Shown piece after piece: positions 31,016 to 39,781 of a stretch of 64,000 nt of DNA; position 1 is the stretch's first letter, and each line of letters begins with the position of its first letter. The stretch covers positions 3,100,001-3,164,000 of the forward strand of contig NZ_AP019657.1 of NCBI RefSeq assembly GCF_009938225.1. The letters are read 5' to 3'. The position numbers and the translations under genes are program-made. This DNA comes from Vibrio ponticus. GTDB taxonomy: Bacteria; Pseudomonadota; Gammaproteobacteria; Enterobacterales; Vibrionaceae. The notes beneath the pieces were generated by a model. The model was not told where the DNA came from and did not search any database. It saw only the letters and a list, made by a program, of their open reading frames with translations.

Positions 31016-32233
31016 ATGAGCAAAGTAAACGTAAACAAAGTAGTAGTAGCTTACTCTGGTGGTCTCGATACCTCAGTAATTATCCCGTGGTTAAAAGAGA
31101 ACTACGATTGTGAAGTCGTGGCGTTTGTGGCTGATGTTGGTCAAGGCTACTACGAGCTTGAAGGCATTGAAGAAAAAGCTATCGCTTCTGGTGCATCAGA
31201 GTGTTACGTGGTTGACCTAAAAGAAGAGATGGTCGCTGAGTACATCAACCCTACGCTGAAAACTGGTGCATGTTACGAAGGTAAATACCTACTGGGTACT
31301 TCAATGGCGCGTCCAATCATTGCTAAAGCGCAAGTAGAAGTGGCACGTAAAGTTGGCGCTGACGCATTGTGTCACGGTTGTACGGGTAAAGGTAACGACC
31401 AAGTACGTTTCGAAGGTGCGTTTGCCGCTCTTGCTCCGGATCTAAAAGTGATTGCGCCATGGCGTGAATGGGACTTGGTGAGCCGTGAAGAGTGTTTGGA
31501 TTACCTAGAAGCGCGCAATATTCCTTGTTCAGCTTCAATCACCAAAATCTACTCACGTGATGCGAACGCATGGCACCTATCAACCGAAGGTGGTGTTCTA
31601 GAAGATACTTGGAATGCGCCAAACGAAGATTGCTGGGCTTGGACGGTTGATCCTGAGCAAGCGCCAAATGAAGCGGAATACGTCACGCTGAAAGTGGCGA
31701 AAGGCGAAGTGGTTGAAGTTGATGGTGAAGCAATGAACCCATACAACGCACTGGTTTACCTAAACGATAAAGGTGCTAAGCACGGTGTAGGTCGTATCGA
31801 TATCGTTGAAAACCGTCTTGTCGGTATGAAGTCTCGTGGCTGTTACGAAACTCCAGGGGGCACCATCATCATGGAAGCACTACGTGCAGTAGAGCAATTG
31901 GTATTGGACAAGACGTCGTTCGAATTCCGTGAAGAATTAGGTGTGAAAGCTGCTCAACTTGTATACGATGGTCGTTGGTTTACGCCACTATGTAAGTCAG
32001 TGCTTGCGGCAGCAGATGAGCTTGCACAAGATGTGAATGGTGAAGTAGTGATCAAGCTTTACAAAGGTCAAGCAACGGTTACGCAGAAGCGTTCAGACAA
32101 CAGCTTGTACAGCGAAGAGTTTGCAACCTTTGGTGCTGATGAAGTGTATGACCAAAGCCATGCTGGTGGCTTTATCCGCCTGTACTCGCTATCAAGCAGA
32201 ATCAGAGCGCTAAACGCAGCAAAGAAAAAGTAA
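31016..32233 (+). CDS. argG: Argininosuccinate synthase ArgG
   Basis: I chose ATG 31016 because CGGAG lies 7 bp upstream; the ATG at 31010 is too near. The protein has 405 residues. The ATP PP-loop motif is [12 protein letters not shown], and [19 protein letters not shown] and [14 protein letters not shown] are type I ArgG signatures. It joins citrulline and aspartate using ATP. Confidence 0.97.
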   Translation: MSKVNVNKVVVAYSGGLDTSVIIPWLKENYDCEVVAFVADVGQGYYELEGIEEKAIASGASECYVVDLKEEMVAEYINPTLKTGACYEGKYLLGTSMARPIIAKAQVEVARKVGADALCHGCTGKGNDQVRFEGAFAALAPDLKVIAPWREWDLVSREECLDYLEARNIPCSASITKIYSRDANAWHLSTEGGVLEDTWNAPNEDCWAWTVDPEQAPNEAEYVTLKVAKGEVVEVDGEAMNPYNALVYLNDKGAKHGVGRIDIVENRLVGMKSRGCYETPGGTIIMEALRAVEQLVLDKTSFEFREELGVKAAQLVYDGRWFTPLCKSVLAAADELAQDVNGEVVIKLYKGQATVTQKRSDNSLYSEEFATFGADEVYDQSHAGGFIRLYSLSSRIRALNAAKKK

Positions 32234-32352
32234 TAAATAAACTGGCAGGTTAAAGCTTGCCAGGACCAATAAGCTCAGCGGAGTCTGGGCGATGTGACCG
32301 ACTTAAAAGGGTTCAGCTTTGGCTGGATCCTTTGATTATCAGGAGAGATGCA

Positions 32353-33726
32353 ATGGCACTATGGGGCGGTAGATTTACCCAAGCAGCAGATACACGTTTT
32401 AAAGACTTTAATGATTCGCTTCGTTTTGATTATCGCTTAGCAGTGCAAGACATTGTCGGCTCGGTTGCGTGGTCAAAAGCACTAGTCACAGTCGGCGTGT
32501 TGAGCGAGCAAGAGCAGCAGCAACTTGAGCAGGCTTTGAATGAGCTGAAAGTGAGTGTCGAAGAGAATCCCAAGCAGATCTTAGCTTCGGATGCGGAAGA
32601 CATTCACTCTTGGGTTGAACAGCAACTGATCGCCAAAGTGGGTGATTTGGGTAAAAAACTGCACACGGGGCGTTCGCGTAACGACCAAGTGGCGACCGAC
32701 CTCAAACTGTGGTGCCGTGAGCAAGGTGAAGTGCTATTAAAAGCGCTTGAAGATCTGCAATTGCAGATGGTCAATGTAGCTAAGGCGCATCAAACCACGG
32801 TTCTACCTGGTTATACTCACCTGCAACGTGCGCAGCCGGTGACATTTGCTCACTGGTGTCTTGCTTACGTTGAAATGTTTGAACGTGACCATTCCCGTTT
32901 AAAAGATGCAGTCGCGCGTCTGAATACTTGTCCGCTTGGCTCTGGCGCACTAGCAGGTACTGCCTATGCGATGGATCGAGAGCTGATTGCACAAAACCTT
33001 GGTTTTGCCCGTGCAACTCGTAACTCGCTAGATTCGGTTTCGGATCGTGACCATGTGATGGAGCTGATGTCGGTTGCGTCGATTTCAATGCTGCACCTAT
33101 CTCGTCTAGCTGAAGACATGATTTTCTATAACTCAGGTGAAGCCAACTTTATTGAATTAGCCGATACCGTTACATCCGGTTCATCGTTGATGCCGCAAAA
33201 GAAAAATCCGGATGCCCTAGAGCTTATCCGTGGTAAAACCGGGCGTGTTTATGGCTCTTTAGCCGGCATGATGATGACAGTCAAAGCACTGCCATTGGCA
33301 TACAACAAAGATATGCAGGAAGACAAAGAAGGGCTATTTGATGCACTCGATACTTGGTTCGATTGTATTGAAATGGCGGCGCTCTGTTTTGATGGTATCA
33401 AAGTTAACGGTGAACGTACGCTAGAAGCGGCGCAGCAAGGTTATGCCAACGCGACCGAGTTGGCTGACTACCTAGTGGCGAAAGGGATTCCTTTCCGTGA
33501 AGCGCACCATATCGTCGGCGTTGCCGTGGTCGGCGCAATTGAAAAGGGCAGTGCGCTAGAAGAATTGTCACTAGAAGAGCTCAAAGCTTTCTCGCCAGTG
33601 ATTGAAGAAGACGTGTACGCGATTCTAACGATTGAATCTTGTTTGGCTAAACGTAATGCCCTAGGCGGCGTTGCGCCAGAGCAAGTGGCGTTTGCTGTTG
33701 AGCAAGCCGAAGCGCGTTTAAAGTAG
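32353..33726 (+). CDS. argH: Argininosuccinate lyase ArgH
   Basis: The start ATG 32353 follows AGGAGAG; the protein is 457 residues and begins [13 protein letters not shown]. The fumarase/aspartase signature is [12 protein letters not shown], and [14 protein letters not shown] is the ArgH substrate loop. It splits argininosuccinate into arginine and fumarate. Some marine bacteria have ArgH fused to an acetylglutamate synthase domain; here the frame ends at the normal ArgH length, so there is no fusion. Confidence 0.97.
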   Translation: MALWGGRFTQAADTRFKDFNDSLRFDYRLAVQDIVGSVAWSKALVTVGVLSEQEQQQLEQALNELKVSVEENPKQILASDAEDIHSWVEQQLIAKVGDLGKKLHTGRSRNDQVATDLKLWCREQGEVLLKALEDLQLQMVNVAKAHQTTVLPGYTHLQRAQPVTFAHWCLAYVEMFERDHSRLKDAVARLNTCPLGSGALAGTAYAMDRELIAQNLGFARATRNSLDSVSDRDHVMELMSVASISMLHLSRLAEDMIFYNSGEANFIELADTVTSGSSLMPQKKNPDALELIRGKTGRVYGSLAGMMMTVKALPLAYNKDMQEDKEGLFDALDTWFDCIEMAALCFDGIKVNGERTLEAAQQGYANATELADYLVAKGIPFREAHHIVGVAVVGAIEKGSALEELSLEELKAFSPVIEEDVYAILTIESCLAKRNALGGVAPEQVAFAVEQAEARLK

Positions 33727-33880
33727 CGATTCATCATTCCTCCCAATGGTCGCTGCAGTGGCTTTGCTCTTTGGTCGCCTACCTGCAGCACCAATTGGTT
33801 TGAATAGGTACAGCAACCCTCTATCTAAGATATTGATTTTTAGTGGATAGATAAAAAGATCAAAAAAGATCGATAAAAAA

Positions 33881-33983
33881 TTGAACCATCTGGAAAAGGC
33901 TCGGTCTATAACTGTACCACTGCTTTTTCTTAGATGAATCTAAGAGAGCCCTGAAATCTTCTATTGATTTCAGGGCTTTTTTC
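33881..33983 (+). ncRNA. Candidate small RNA or argH 3'-end RNA
   Basis: TTGAAC (33881) and TCTATA (33905) resemble a promoter with an 18-bp spacer. They are followed by a small hairpin CTTAGA-TGAA-TCTAAG (33929-33944) and then a strong terminator (33947-33983). The predicted RNA would be about 65-70 nt. No sRNA family is recognised; it may simply be the argH operon terminator region. Confidence 0.3.
33947..33983 (+). terminator. Strong terminator downstream of argH
   Basis: 12-bp perfect stem AGCCCTGAAATC/GATTTCAGGGCT with a 7-nt loop and seven T residues. Confidence 0.88.
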
Positions 33984-34000
33984 TTTTCCCCGTCCTATTT

Positions 34001-34088
34001 GGCGCTACAGCGTCGTTAACCCGCACTCGAAAATCTCATCACATAGTTCACTATGTTCAGGGACTTTTCTCATTTGCTTGCCTAGCTT
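34001..34088 (+). repeat. ERIC-like intergenic repeat, copy 1
   Basis: It contains the central palindrome CATAGTTCACTATG flanked by CTCGAAAATCTCATCA and CTTTTCTCATTTGCTTGCC, with GGCGCTACAGCGTCGTTAAC at its left end. It resembles copies at 34105 and 37724 (inverted). The layout, with an ACATA(N)TATG centre and a CAACG/GCAGC-type arm, recalls enterobacterial ERIC elements. Confidence 0.7.
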
Positions 34089-34104
34089 CCTCTGCCTAAT
34101 TAAG

Positions 34105-34187
34105 CCCACAGCGTTGTTGAGTTGCATTCGAAAACCTCATCACATAGTTCACTATGCTCAGAGGCTTTTCTCATTTACTCGCCTAAC
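34105..34187 (+). repeat. ERIC-like intergenic repeat, copy 2
   Basis: Tandem to copy 1 and in the same orientation, with the same CATAGTTCACTATG centre and TTTTCTCATTTACTCGCC arm. Two such elements in a row suggest a local duplication. Confidence 0.7.
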
Positions 34188-34273
34188 TGTGAATCTAATT
34201 AGTTTGAGGAAGTATTTAGTATCAGTGCAAAGATCTAGAAGCGTTTTTAATCAATTAAAGATTCGCTGCATAT

Positions 34274-34446
34274 GAGGTAAAAATTCAGGAAGAATTTTAA
34301 GGTTTTCGGTGTCGGGAACACCTAAAACCGACCGGACAGCGCCCTCGAAACTAAAGCGCCTTTCTGATGACTCTTTGGCGCAGCAAAGAGTTATTGGACC
34401 GCAGACGAAAATCTCAATGGGTTCACCAAATGGATATGCGGGACAT
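34274..34446 (-). repeat. Inverted, diverged copy of the post-ahpF hairpin repeat
   Basis: On the minus strand this matches the first part of the repeats at 37251 and 37821, including TCCAATAACTCTTTGCTGCG, CGGTCGGTTTTAGG and ATGTCCCGC. It holds hairpins such as ACTCTTTG/CAAAGAGT. The outer part is more diverged than the core. Confidence 0.8.
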
Positions 34447-34523
34447 AAAACACATCGATCTAATCAAAACTCAAATATCACGTCACTGACATCGATACTC
34501 CCTATTAAGTGAAATAACCATTA

Positions 34524-34560
34524 ATAGGAAATGACTATCAATAGGATAGTTACAAGCGAT
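34524..34560 (+). promoter_or_regulatory. OxyR operator upstream of ahpC
   Basis: ATAG (34524), CTAT (34535), ATAG (34546) and CGAT (34557) are each separated by exactly 7 bp. This matches the four-part OxyR consensus ATAG-N7-CTAT-N7-ATAG-N7-CTAT at 15 of 16 bases. It lies 83 bp before the ahpC start. Confidence 0.82.
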
Positions 34561-34642
34561 TTTCCTTAAACTCACTGTGATGCGAATATACTTTCCGAAA
34601 GCAACAACAGCTCAGCTTAAAACATTCAAAGGAAAGTAAATT

Positions 34643-35200
34643 ATGATTAACACTCAAATCAAACCATTCTCAGCTACAGCATACAAAAACGGCGAATTCG
34701 TTGAAGTAACAGAGCAAGATGTTCTAGGTAAATGGGCGGTGTTCTTCTTCTACCCAGCAGACTTTACGTTTGTATGTCCAACTGAACTTGGCGACCTTGC
34801 TGACCACTACGAAGAGCTACAAAAACGTGGCGTAGAAGTTTACTCAGTATCAACTGACACACACTTCACTCATAAAGCATGGCACGACAGCTCAGACACA
34901 ATCGGCAAGATTCAGTACTACATGCTTGGCGACCAAACAGGCAACATCACCAACAACTTCGGTGTGATGCGTGAAGGTCAAGGTCTTGCAGACCGTGCAA
35001 CGTTCCTAATCGACCCACAAGGTACTATCCAAGCAATGGAAATCACTGCTGAAGGTATCGGTCGTGACGCAGAAGACCTACTACGCAAAGTAAAAGCAGC
35101 TCAATACGTAGCAGCACACCCAGGCGAAGTTTGTCCTGCTAAATGGAAAGAAGGCGAAGAGACGCTAGCACCATCTCTAGACCTAGTTGGCAAAATCTAA
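34643..35200 (+). CDS. ahpC: Alkyl hydroperoxide reductase peroxiredoxin AhpC
   Basis: The protein has 185 residues and a strong AAGGAAAG ribosome site. The peroxidatic Cys45 is in FVCPTELGD and the resolving Cys164 is in GEVCPAKW, a typical 2-Cys AhpC. It reduces H2O2 and organic peroxides in the cytoplasm, and is recharged by AhpF, encoded downstream. A near-perfect OxyR box upstream implies peroxide induction. Confidence 0.97.
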   Translation: MINTQIKPFSATAYKNGEFVEVTEQDVLGKWAVFFFYPADFTFVCPTELGDLADHYEELQKRGVEVYSVSTDTHFTHKAWHDSSDTIGKIQYYMLGDQTGNITNNFGVMREGQGLADRATFLIDPQGTIQAMEITAEGIGRDAEDLLRKVKAAQYVAAHPGEVCPAKWKEGEETLAPSLDLVGKI

Positions 35201-35218
35201 GCCACACAAATTTAGGAC

Positions 35219-35311
35219 CTAGTCAGTTTAATTCTCCTTTTACTGACTAGAACCAAACAGAGAGCACTTCAGGTTAGATACCTTGACGACCATCTGCCTG
35301 ATTTGCTCTCT
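35219..35311 (+). other. Two hairpins in the ahpC-ahpF spacer
   Basis: First hairpin: CTAGTCAGT/ACTGACTAG (35219-35227 with 35242-35250). Second: a long imperfect stem with outer arms AGAGAGCA/TGCTCTCT (35259-35266 with 35304-35311) and inner CAGG/CCTG and AGAT/ATCT pairs. Neither has a T run. They may protect the ahpC message or partly terminate, giving more AhpC than AhpF. The remaining 220 bp before ahpF are AT-rich and probably hold an ahpF promoter. Confidence 0.55.
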
Positions 35312-35530
35312 ACCCCAAGATTTTATCTACAGTAACCACTTTTATTACCTTTCTGAATAAGTAGGTGTCCAGAAATTGCGCAGGGAAAATCGTTCAGAAC
35401 AAGGCATAGACTTTTGATAGCTAGTCAATCTAACTACAAAATCTATAACGCAGTTATCAACGATTTTAACCAGCAAGAATGAACAAATACTTGTTTTGAT
35501 AGGTAACTCTTTAATGAAGGCAGTAACACT

Positions 35531-37099
35531 ATGTTAGACCAAGCGATCCAACAACAACTCAAACAATATCTGGCTAATGTAAAACAAGAAGTTCGTTTAG
35601 TGGTTAGTCTAGATGAAAGCAAAGCATCGAATGATATCTTGTCACTAGCAAATCAAATCGCAGAAATGAGCGATCTCATCACCGTTGAACGTGACGACAA
35701 CGCAAGCGCACGTAAACCAGTGATGGCAGTGACCAACCCAGCGAAAGGCACCGCACTACGTTTTGCAGGCTTGCCAATGGGGCACGAATTTACCTCTCTA
35801 GTATTGGCACTGCTACATTCTGGCGGTCACCCAATCAAACTAGAACCGGAAGTAATTGAGCAAATCGCAGCTCTAGACAAAGAGTTAGACGTAGAAATCT
35901 TTATTTCACTGTCATGTCAAAACTGCCCAGACGTGGTTCAAGCGTTCAACATGATGGCAGCGATCAACCCGAAAGTGAAAGCAACCATGATCGATGGTGG
36001 TTTATTCCAAGATGAAGTGAAACAGCGCGACATCATGGCAGTACCAAGCGTATTCGTGAACGGTGAGCTATTTGGTCAAGGTCGTATGTCTCTGACTGAA
36101 ATCCTTAACAAAGTGGATGACGGTGCAAGTGAGAAAGCGGCGAAAGCACTGAGCGAAAAAGACCCATACGATGTATTGGTTGTCGGTGGTGGTCCTGGTG
36201 GTAGCGCAGCCGCTCTATACGCCGCTCGTAAAGGTATTCGCACGGGTGTGGTTGCTAAGCGTTTTGGTGGTCAGGTTATGGATACTATGGCAATCGAGAA
36301 CTTCATTTCGGTAAAACGTACTGAAGGTCCAAAACTGGCGACTGACCTGGCAGAACATCTAAAAGAATACGACGTAGACGTCGTGACTGAGCAACAAGCT
36401 GAGAAACTAATGGGCGCGGCACACACAGAAGATGGTTTGATTCACATCCAACTTGAAAGTGGTGCAACGCTGAAGAGTAAGAGTGTCATCCTAAGCCCAG
36501 GTGCTCGTTGGCGTGAAATGAACGTCCCGGGTGAGCAAGAGTACCGCAACAAAGGTGTCGCGTACTGCCCACACTGTGACGGTCCACTGTTCAAAGGCAA
36601 GAAAACTGCGGTTATCGGTGGTGGTAACTCAGGTATTGAAGCCGCTATTGACCTAGCAGGTATTGTTGAACACGTAACGGTTCTTGAATTCGCCGATGTA
36701 CTTCGCGCCGACCAAGTGCTTATCGACAAAGCGAACTCACTACCAAACATCGACATCATCACCATGGCACAAACCACAGAAGTCGTAGGTGACGGTACTC
36801 GTGTAACGAGCTTGAAGTACAAAGACCGCAACACAGATGAGATCAAACAGATTGAACTGTCAGGTATCTTTGTTCAAATCGGTCTAGTACCAAACACAGA
36901 ATGGCTAAAAGATTCAGAAGTGGCACTCTCTGAGCGTGGTGAGATTGAAGTTGGTAGCCGAGGTGAAACCAGCCTAGAAGGTGTATTCGCAGCGGGTGAT
37001 GCAACGACAGTACCTTATAAACAGATCATCATTGCGATGGGTGAAGGTGCAAAAGCAAGTTTAGGTGCATTTGATTACCTAATCCGTAAACAAGGTTAA
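35531..37099 (+). CDS. ahpF: Alkyl hydroperoxide reductase flavoprotein AhpF
   Basis: The protein has 522 residues. The N-terminal double thioredoxin fold has redox Cys129/Cys132 (CQNC). The thioredoxin-reductase-like part has FAD motif [19 protein letters not shown], redox CPHC near residue 345 and NAD(P)H motif [12 protein letters not shown]. It passes electrons from NADH to AhpC. The 330-bp gap from ahpC is longer than in enterobacteria, so it may also have its own promoter. Confidence 0.97.
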   Translation: MLDQAIQQQLKQYLANVKQEVRLVVSLDESKASNDILSLANQIAEMSDLITVERDDNASARKPVMAVTNPAKGTALRFAGLPMGHEFTSLVLALLHSGGHPIKLEPEVIEQIAALDKELDVEIFISLSCQNCPDVVQAFNMMAAINPKVKATMIDGGLFQDEVKQRDIMAVPSVFVNGELFGQGRMSLTEILNKVDDGASEKAAKALSEKDPYDVLVVGGGPGGSAAALYAARKGIRTGVVAKRFGGQVMDTMAIENFISVKRTEGPKLATDLAEHLKEYDVDVVTEQQAEKLMGAAHTEDGLIHIQLESGATLKSKSVILSPGARWREMNVPGEQEYRNKGVAYCPHCDGPLFKGKKTAVIGGGNSGIEAAIDLAGIVEHVTVLEFADVLRADQVLIDKANSLPNIDIITMAQTTEVVGDGTRVTSLKYKDRNTDEIKQIELSGIFVQIGLVPNTEWLKDSEVALSERGEIEVGSRGETSLEGVFAAGDATTVPYKQIIIAMGEGAKASLGAFDYLIRKQG

Positions 37100-37208
37100 G
37101 CGCTAATTTTTTGAGCGTCATCTGCTTGATAAGAAGTGACGCGACAAGAAAAGACGTAACAGTTAATTACACAGCAAGAAAGAAGCAAAACTAGAAGCCC
37201 AAGACTTT

Positions 37209-37238
37209 GCCAGCAGCATCCCACTGCTGGCTTTTTTT
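37209..37238 (+). terminator. Terminator after ahpF
   Basis: Stem GCCAGCAG/CTGCTGGC with a 7-nt loop followed by seven T residues. Confidence 0.88.
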
Positions 37239-37250
37239 GTTTGTAGTAAG

Positions 37251-37686
37251 GGGGAAGGGTATGTCCCGCTTATTAGCTTGTCGTATTCCTTAACTCTGTG
37301 TTAGCGGTCCAATAACTCTTTGCTGCGCCAAAGAGTCATCAGAAAGGCGCTTTAGTTTCGAGTGTGCTGTCCGGTCGGTTTTAGGCGTTCCCGACACCGA
37401 AAACCTAAAAGTTCGTCCTGAACTTTTACCTAGTGAAGTGGGTGAGTTTGAGTGGTGTGAGCGCGTTGAGTTTTAGATGAGATCTTACGGAGCGTTTATG
37501 CTTTTATTTTGTCATTCCCCCTGAAGAGGGGAATCTCGCTTTTAATTGGTCCATATGCTGGGGATATTAAAAGCTAGATCCCTGCCTTCGCAGGGATGAC
37601 GGTATTGGGGTGTGGCTATGGCGGTATTGGAGCGTGGGTATTGCGGTGTTGGAACGATAGGGGATTAGGCTTTCAAGCTCAGCATC
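37251..37686 (+). repeat. Long hairpin-rich direct repeat, copy A
   Basis: It is nearly identical to 37821-38206 (offset about 567 bp). The first 180 bp contain hairpins ACTCTTTG/CAAAGAGT-type and AAAAGTTC/GAACTTTT. The second part has two short GC hairpins, in TCATTCCCC...GGGGAAT and ATCCCTGCC...GCAGGGAT. Copy A carries about 45 extra bases near 37604-37649, a short GGTATTG.. repeat. No gene is seen in 37239-38224. Confidence 0.88.
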
Positions 37687-37723
37687 AATATGAAAGTCTT
37701 TCTCCAAACTAGTTGGTGTTATA

Positions 37724-37820
37724 GCTAGGCAATCAAATGAGAAAAGTCTCTGAGCATAGTGAGCTATGTGATGAGATTTTCGAATGCAGGTTAACGACGC
37801 TGTAGCGCCAAATAGGAAGG
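37724..37820 (-). repeat. ERIC-like intergenic repeat, copy 3 (inverted)
   Basis: On the minus strand this matches the elements at 34001 and 34105: palindromic centre CATAGCTCACTATG, arm TTTTCTCATTTGATTGCC, and GGCGCTACAGCGTCGTTAAC exactly as in copy 1. It sits between the two long direct repeats. Confidence 0.72.
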
Positions 37821-38206
37821 GGAAGGGTATGTCCCGCTATTAGCTCATCGCTTTCTTAGACTCCGTGCTAGCGGTCCAATAACTCTTTGCTGCGCCAAAG
37901 AGTCATCAGAAAGGCGCTTTAGTTTCGAGTGTGCTGTCCGGTCGGTTTTAGGCGTTCCCGACACCGAAAACCTAAAAGTTCGTCCTGAACTTTTACCTAG
38001 TGAAGTGGGCAAGTTTGAGTGCTGTGAGTGCGTTGAGTTTTAGATAAGATCTTACGAAGCGTTTATGCTTTTATTTTGTCATTCCCCTGAAGAGGGGAAT
38101 CTCGCTTTTAATTGGTTCATATGTTGGTGATATTAAAAGATAGATCCCTGCCTGCGCAGGGATGACGGTGTTGGAACGATGGGGGATTAGGCTCTCAAGT
38201 TCAGCA
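37821..38206 (+). repeat. Long hairpin-rich direct repeat, copy B
   Basis: Second copy of the repeat at 37251, differing by scattered substitutions and without the 45-bp insertion. It ends in the same GGGGGATTAGGCT..CAAG..CAGCA sequence as copy A. Confidence 0.88.
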
Positions 38207-38224
38207 CCAAATAGGCAGGAAGAA

Positions 38225-38323
38225 TTAGTGCATTGCGTGCAGGCTTACCAACACGATGGCACTAAAACCAATCACAAACCAACTCGAACCCATTACTAAT
38301 GCAGTTTTTAATTCAGTACTCAC
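38225..38323 (-). CDS. 32-residue single-pass membrane protein
   Basis: The gene starts at GTG 38323 with GAGGAG eight bases upstream and ends at TAA 38225. The predicted protein begins MSTELKTALVMGSSWFVIGF and continues with a hydrophobic run (SAIVLVSLHAMH), giving one membrane helix from about residue 7 to 28. The excellent ribosome site and clean membrane segment make chance unlikely. It is only 99 bp long, so automatic annotation would often skip it. I do not know a function. It stands alone, divergent from the DUF3624 gene. Confidence 0.72.
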   Translation of the reverse strand: MSTELKTALVMGSSWFVIGFSAIVLVSLHAMH

Positions 38324-38538
38324 TTTACTTCTCCTCAATATATCGAGATTAATCCCTAGTAAACTGGGATTTTATTTTGATTATTTTTGAAGCAACAAGG
38401 TACACCAATGACGTGCTACTGTTATCTGGCGAAGCTTACTTTTCATTTTTGATCGACTCCCCATATCGTGCTTTGCTATTACCAACGGATAAAGGAAGGG
38501 ACTACAATGTGGTTCACTCTTCCTTGTCAGTGATAAAC

Positions 38539-38799
38539 ATGAGTTGTAATACCTGCCAACAGAACTGGTTTTGGCGCAAGATTGGACGCTGCATGCGCTG
38601 CGTGTATCAGCTGAGCGGATTATCGCTACTGAGTATGGCGATCTGGTGGCTGATGTTTCGTGATACGCCTAAGAGCATTGAATCTATCGCGTTGATTACT
38701 GCGATTGTTGGTTTTACTGGGTTATTAGCATTGCACCTTTGGATGCGCTGGGTGGTTATTCCACTTCGCTCTCGAAGCAGAAATGAAAAAAGGCGATAG
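38539..38799 (+). CDS. DUF3624-like small membrane protein
   Basis: I chose ATG 38539 (86 residues, MSCNTCQQNWFWRKIGRCMR): the Cys-rich start is typical of the DUF3624 family of vibrios, while the open frame upstream to 38377 looks random. The N-terminus has four Cys (CNTC...CMRC) that could bind metal. Two membrane segments follow (LSGLSLLSMAIWWLMF and IALITAIVGFTGLLALHLW). The function is unknown. The stop codon lies within a hairpin shared with the convergent prx-grx gene. No strong ribosome site is visible. Confidence 0.7.
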   Translation: MSCNTCQQNWFWRKIGRCMRCVYQLSGLSLLSMAIWWLMFRDTPKSIESIALITAIVGFTGLLALHLWMRWVVIPLRSRSRNEKRR

Positions 38800-38820
38800 C
38801 CAGTTAGCCATCGCCTTTCT
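38786..38820. terminator. Bidirectional terminator, DUF3624 gene / prx-grx
   Basis: Stem AAAGGCGAT/ATCGCCTTT with a T run on the minus strand and a weaker T tract on the plus strand, between convergent genes. Confidence 0.8.
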
Positions 38821-38860
38821 ATTTAGCTTTCTATTTATTTAGCTTAAATCGGCTAGGGGA

Positions 38861-39589
38861 TTAGCCTAGGTAAGCTTCTAGCTCTTCGCTGCCACCGATG
38901 TGTTTACCACCGATAAATACTTGAGGAACAGTCGTGCGCCCCGTGATTGCACGTAGGCTCACTGTGGTTGCGTCTTTACCTAGTACAAGCTCTTCGTAGT
39001 TCAGACCTTTGTCGATTAGGTTCTGTTTTGCTTTCATGCAGAATGGGCAACCAGGTTTGCTGAATACTGTGATTGACGCTTGCTCTTTGTGCTCTGGCGC
39101 AATGTAGTTCAGCATAGTGTCTGCATCAGAGACTTTGAACGGGTCGCCTGGTACGTTTTCTTCAACGAACATTTTCTCAACCACGCCGTTTTTCACTAGC
39201 ATGCTGTAACGCCATGAACGTTTGCCGAAGCCTAGATCGTTTTTCTCAACCAGCATACCCATGCCGTCAGTAAAATCACCGTTACCATCTGGGATGAACG
39301 TGATGTTTTCTGCTTCTTGGTCTGCTTTCCATGCGTTCATTACGAAAGTGTCATTTACAGAAACACATAGAATGTCATCAACGCCGTGCTCTTTGAATAC
39401 AGAGAATAGCTCGTTGTAACGAGGTAGGTGGCTTGATGAACAAGTCGGAGTAAATGCACCAGGTAAGCTGAATACGATAACGGTCTTGTCTTTGAATAGA
39501 TCGTCAGTCGTTACGTTAACCCAAGCATCACCTTGGCGAGTTGGAAAAGTAACTTGTGGTACAGCTTGACCTTCTTTTGATGTAAACAT
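38861..39589 (-). CDS. Peroxiredoxin-glutaredoxin fusion (Prx5-Grx)
   Basis: The protein has 242 residues. The N-terminal Prx5-type domain has peroxidatic Cys50 in [16 protein letters not shown]-terminal glutaredoxin domain follows with CPFC (Cys181/Cys184), TVPQVFIGG and GGSEEL. Such hybrids use glutathione through their own glutaredoxin to reduce peroxides, as shown for Haemophilus and Vibrio relatives. The gene is divergent from oxyR, with 31-bp repeats between them, so OxyR control is expected. Confidence 0.95.
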   Translation of the reverse strand: MFTSKEGQAVPQVTFPTRQGDAWVNVTTDDLFKDKTVIVFSLPGAFTPTCSSSHLPRYNELFSVFKEHGVDDILCVSVNDTFVMNAWKADQEAENITFIPDGNGDFTDGMGMLVEKNDLGFGKRSWRYSMLVKNGVVEKMFVEENVPGDPFKVSDADTMLNYIAPEHKEQASITVFSKPGCPFCMKAKQNLIDKGLNYEELVLGKDATTVSLRAITGRTTVPQVFIGGKHIGGSEELEAYLG

Positions 39590-39685
39590 GGTTAAATCCT
39601 TATTAACGATATTGTTCGTTGGTAATATATCTGAGAGTTGGGTGGACTCAATCTTTTTTCTTTGCAGTTATTATAAAAATTTTTA

Positions 39686-39765
39686 TTGATAGCTCTAATC
39701 GTTTGGCGCTATGGCTTTGATAGTCATAAACGTTTGGTGTTATGATTTTGATAGTTTGATCCTAT
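39686..39765. promoter_or_regulatory. 31-bp direct repeats in the prx-grx/oxyR intergenic region
   Basis: TTGATAG occurs at three sites, with GATAG at 39688, 39719 and 39750, exactly 31 bp apart. The first two units also share CGTTTGG and a TATG end. The third, ATAG-N7-CTAT (39751-39765), is a clean OxyR half-operator. Probably an OxyR binding array. Confidence 0.6.
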
Positions 39766-39781
39766 TAGTAAAGGATGGTTT

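Noticed and set aside
33727..33850. Remnant of an acetylglutamate synthase domain after argH
   Set aside because: Frames after the argH stop are short and show no acetyltransferase motifs; argH has normal length.
33746..33852. 34-codon hydrophobic frame after argH
   Set aside because: No Shine-Dalgarno before its ATG and no support beyond chance.
34309..34512. 67-codon frame within the inverted hairpin repeat
   Set aside because: Lies in a structured non-coding repeat and is not kept open in the other copies.
35400..35440. Second OxyR box before ahpF
   Set aside because: ATAG is present but the partner tetrads at 7-bp steps do not match.
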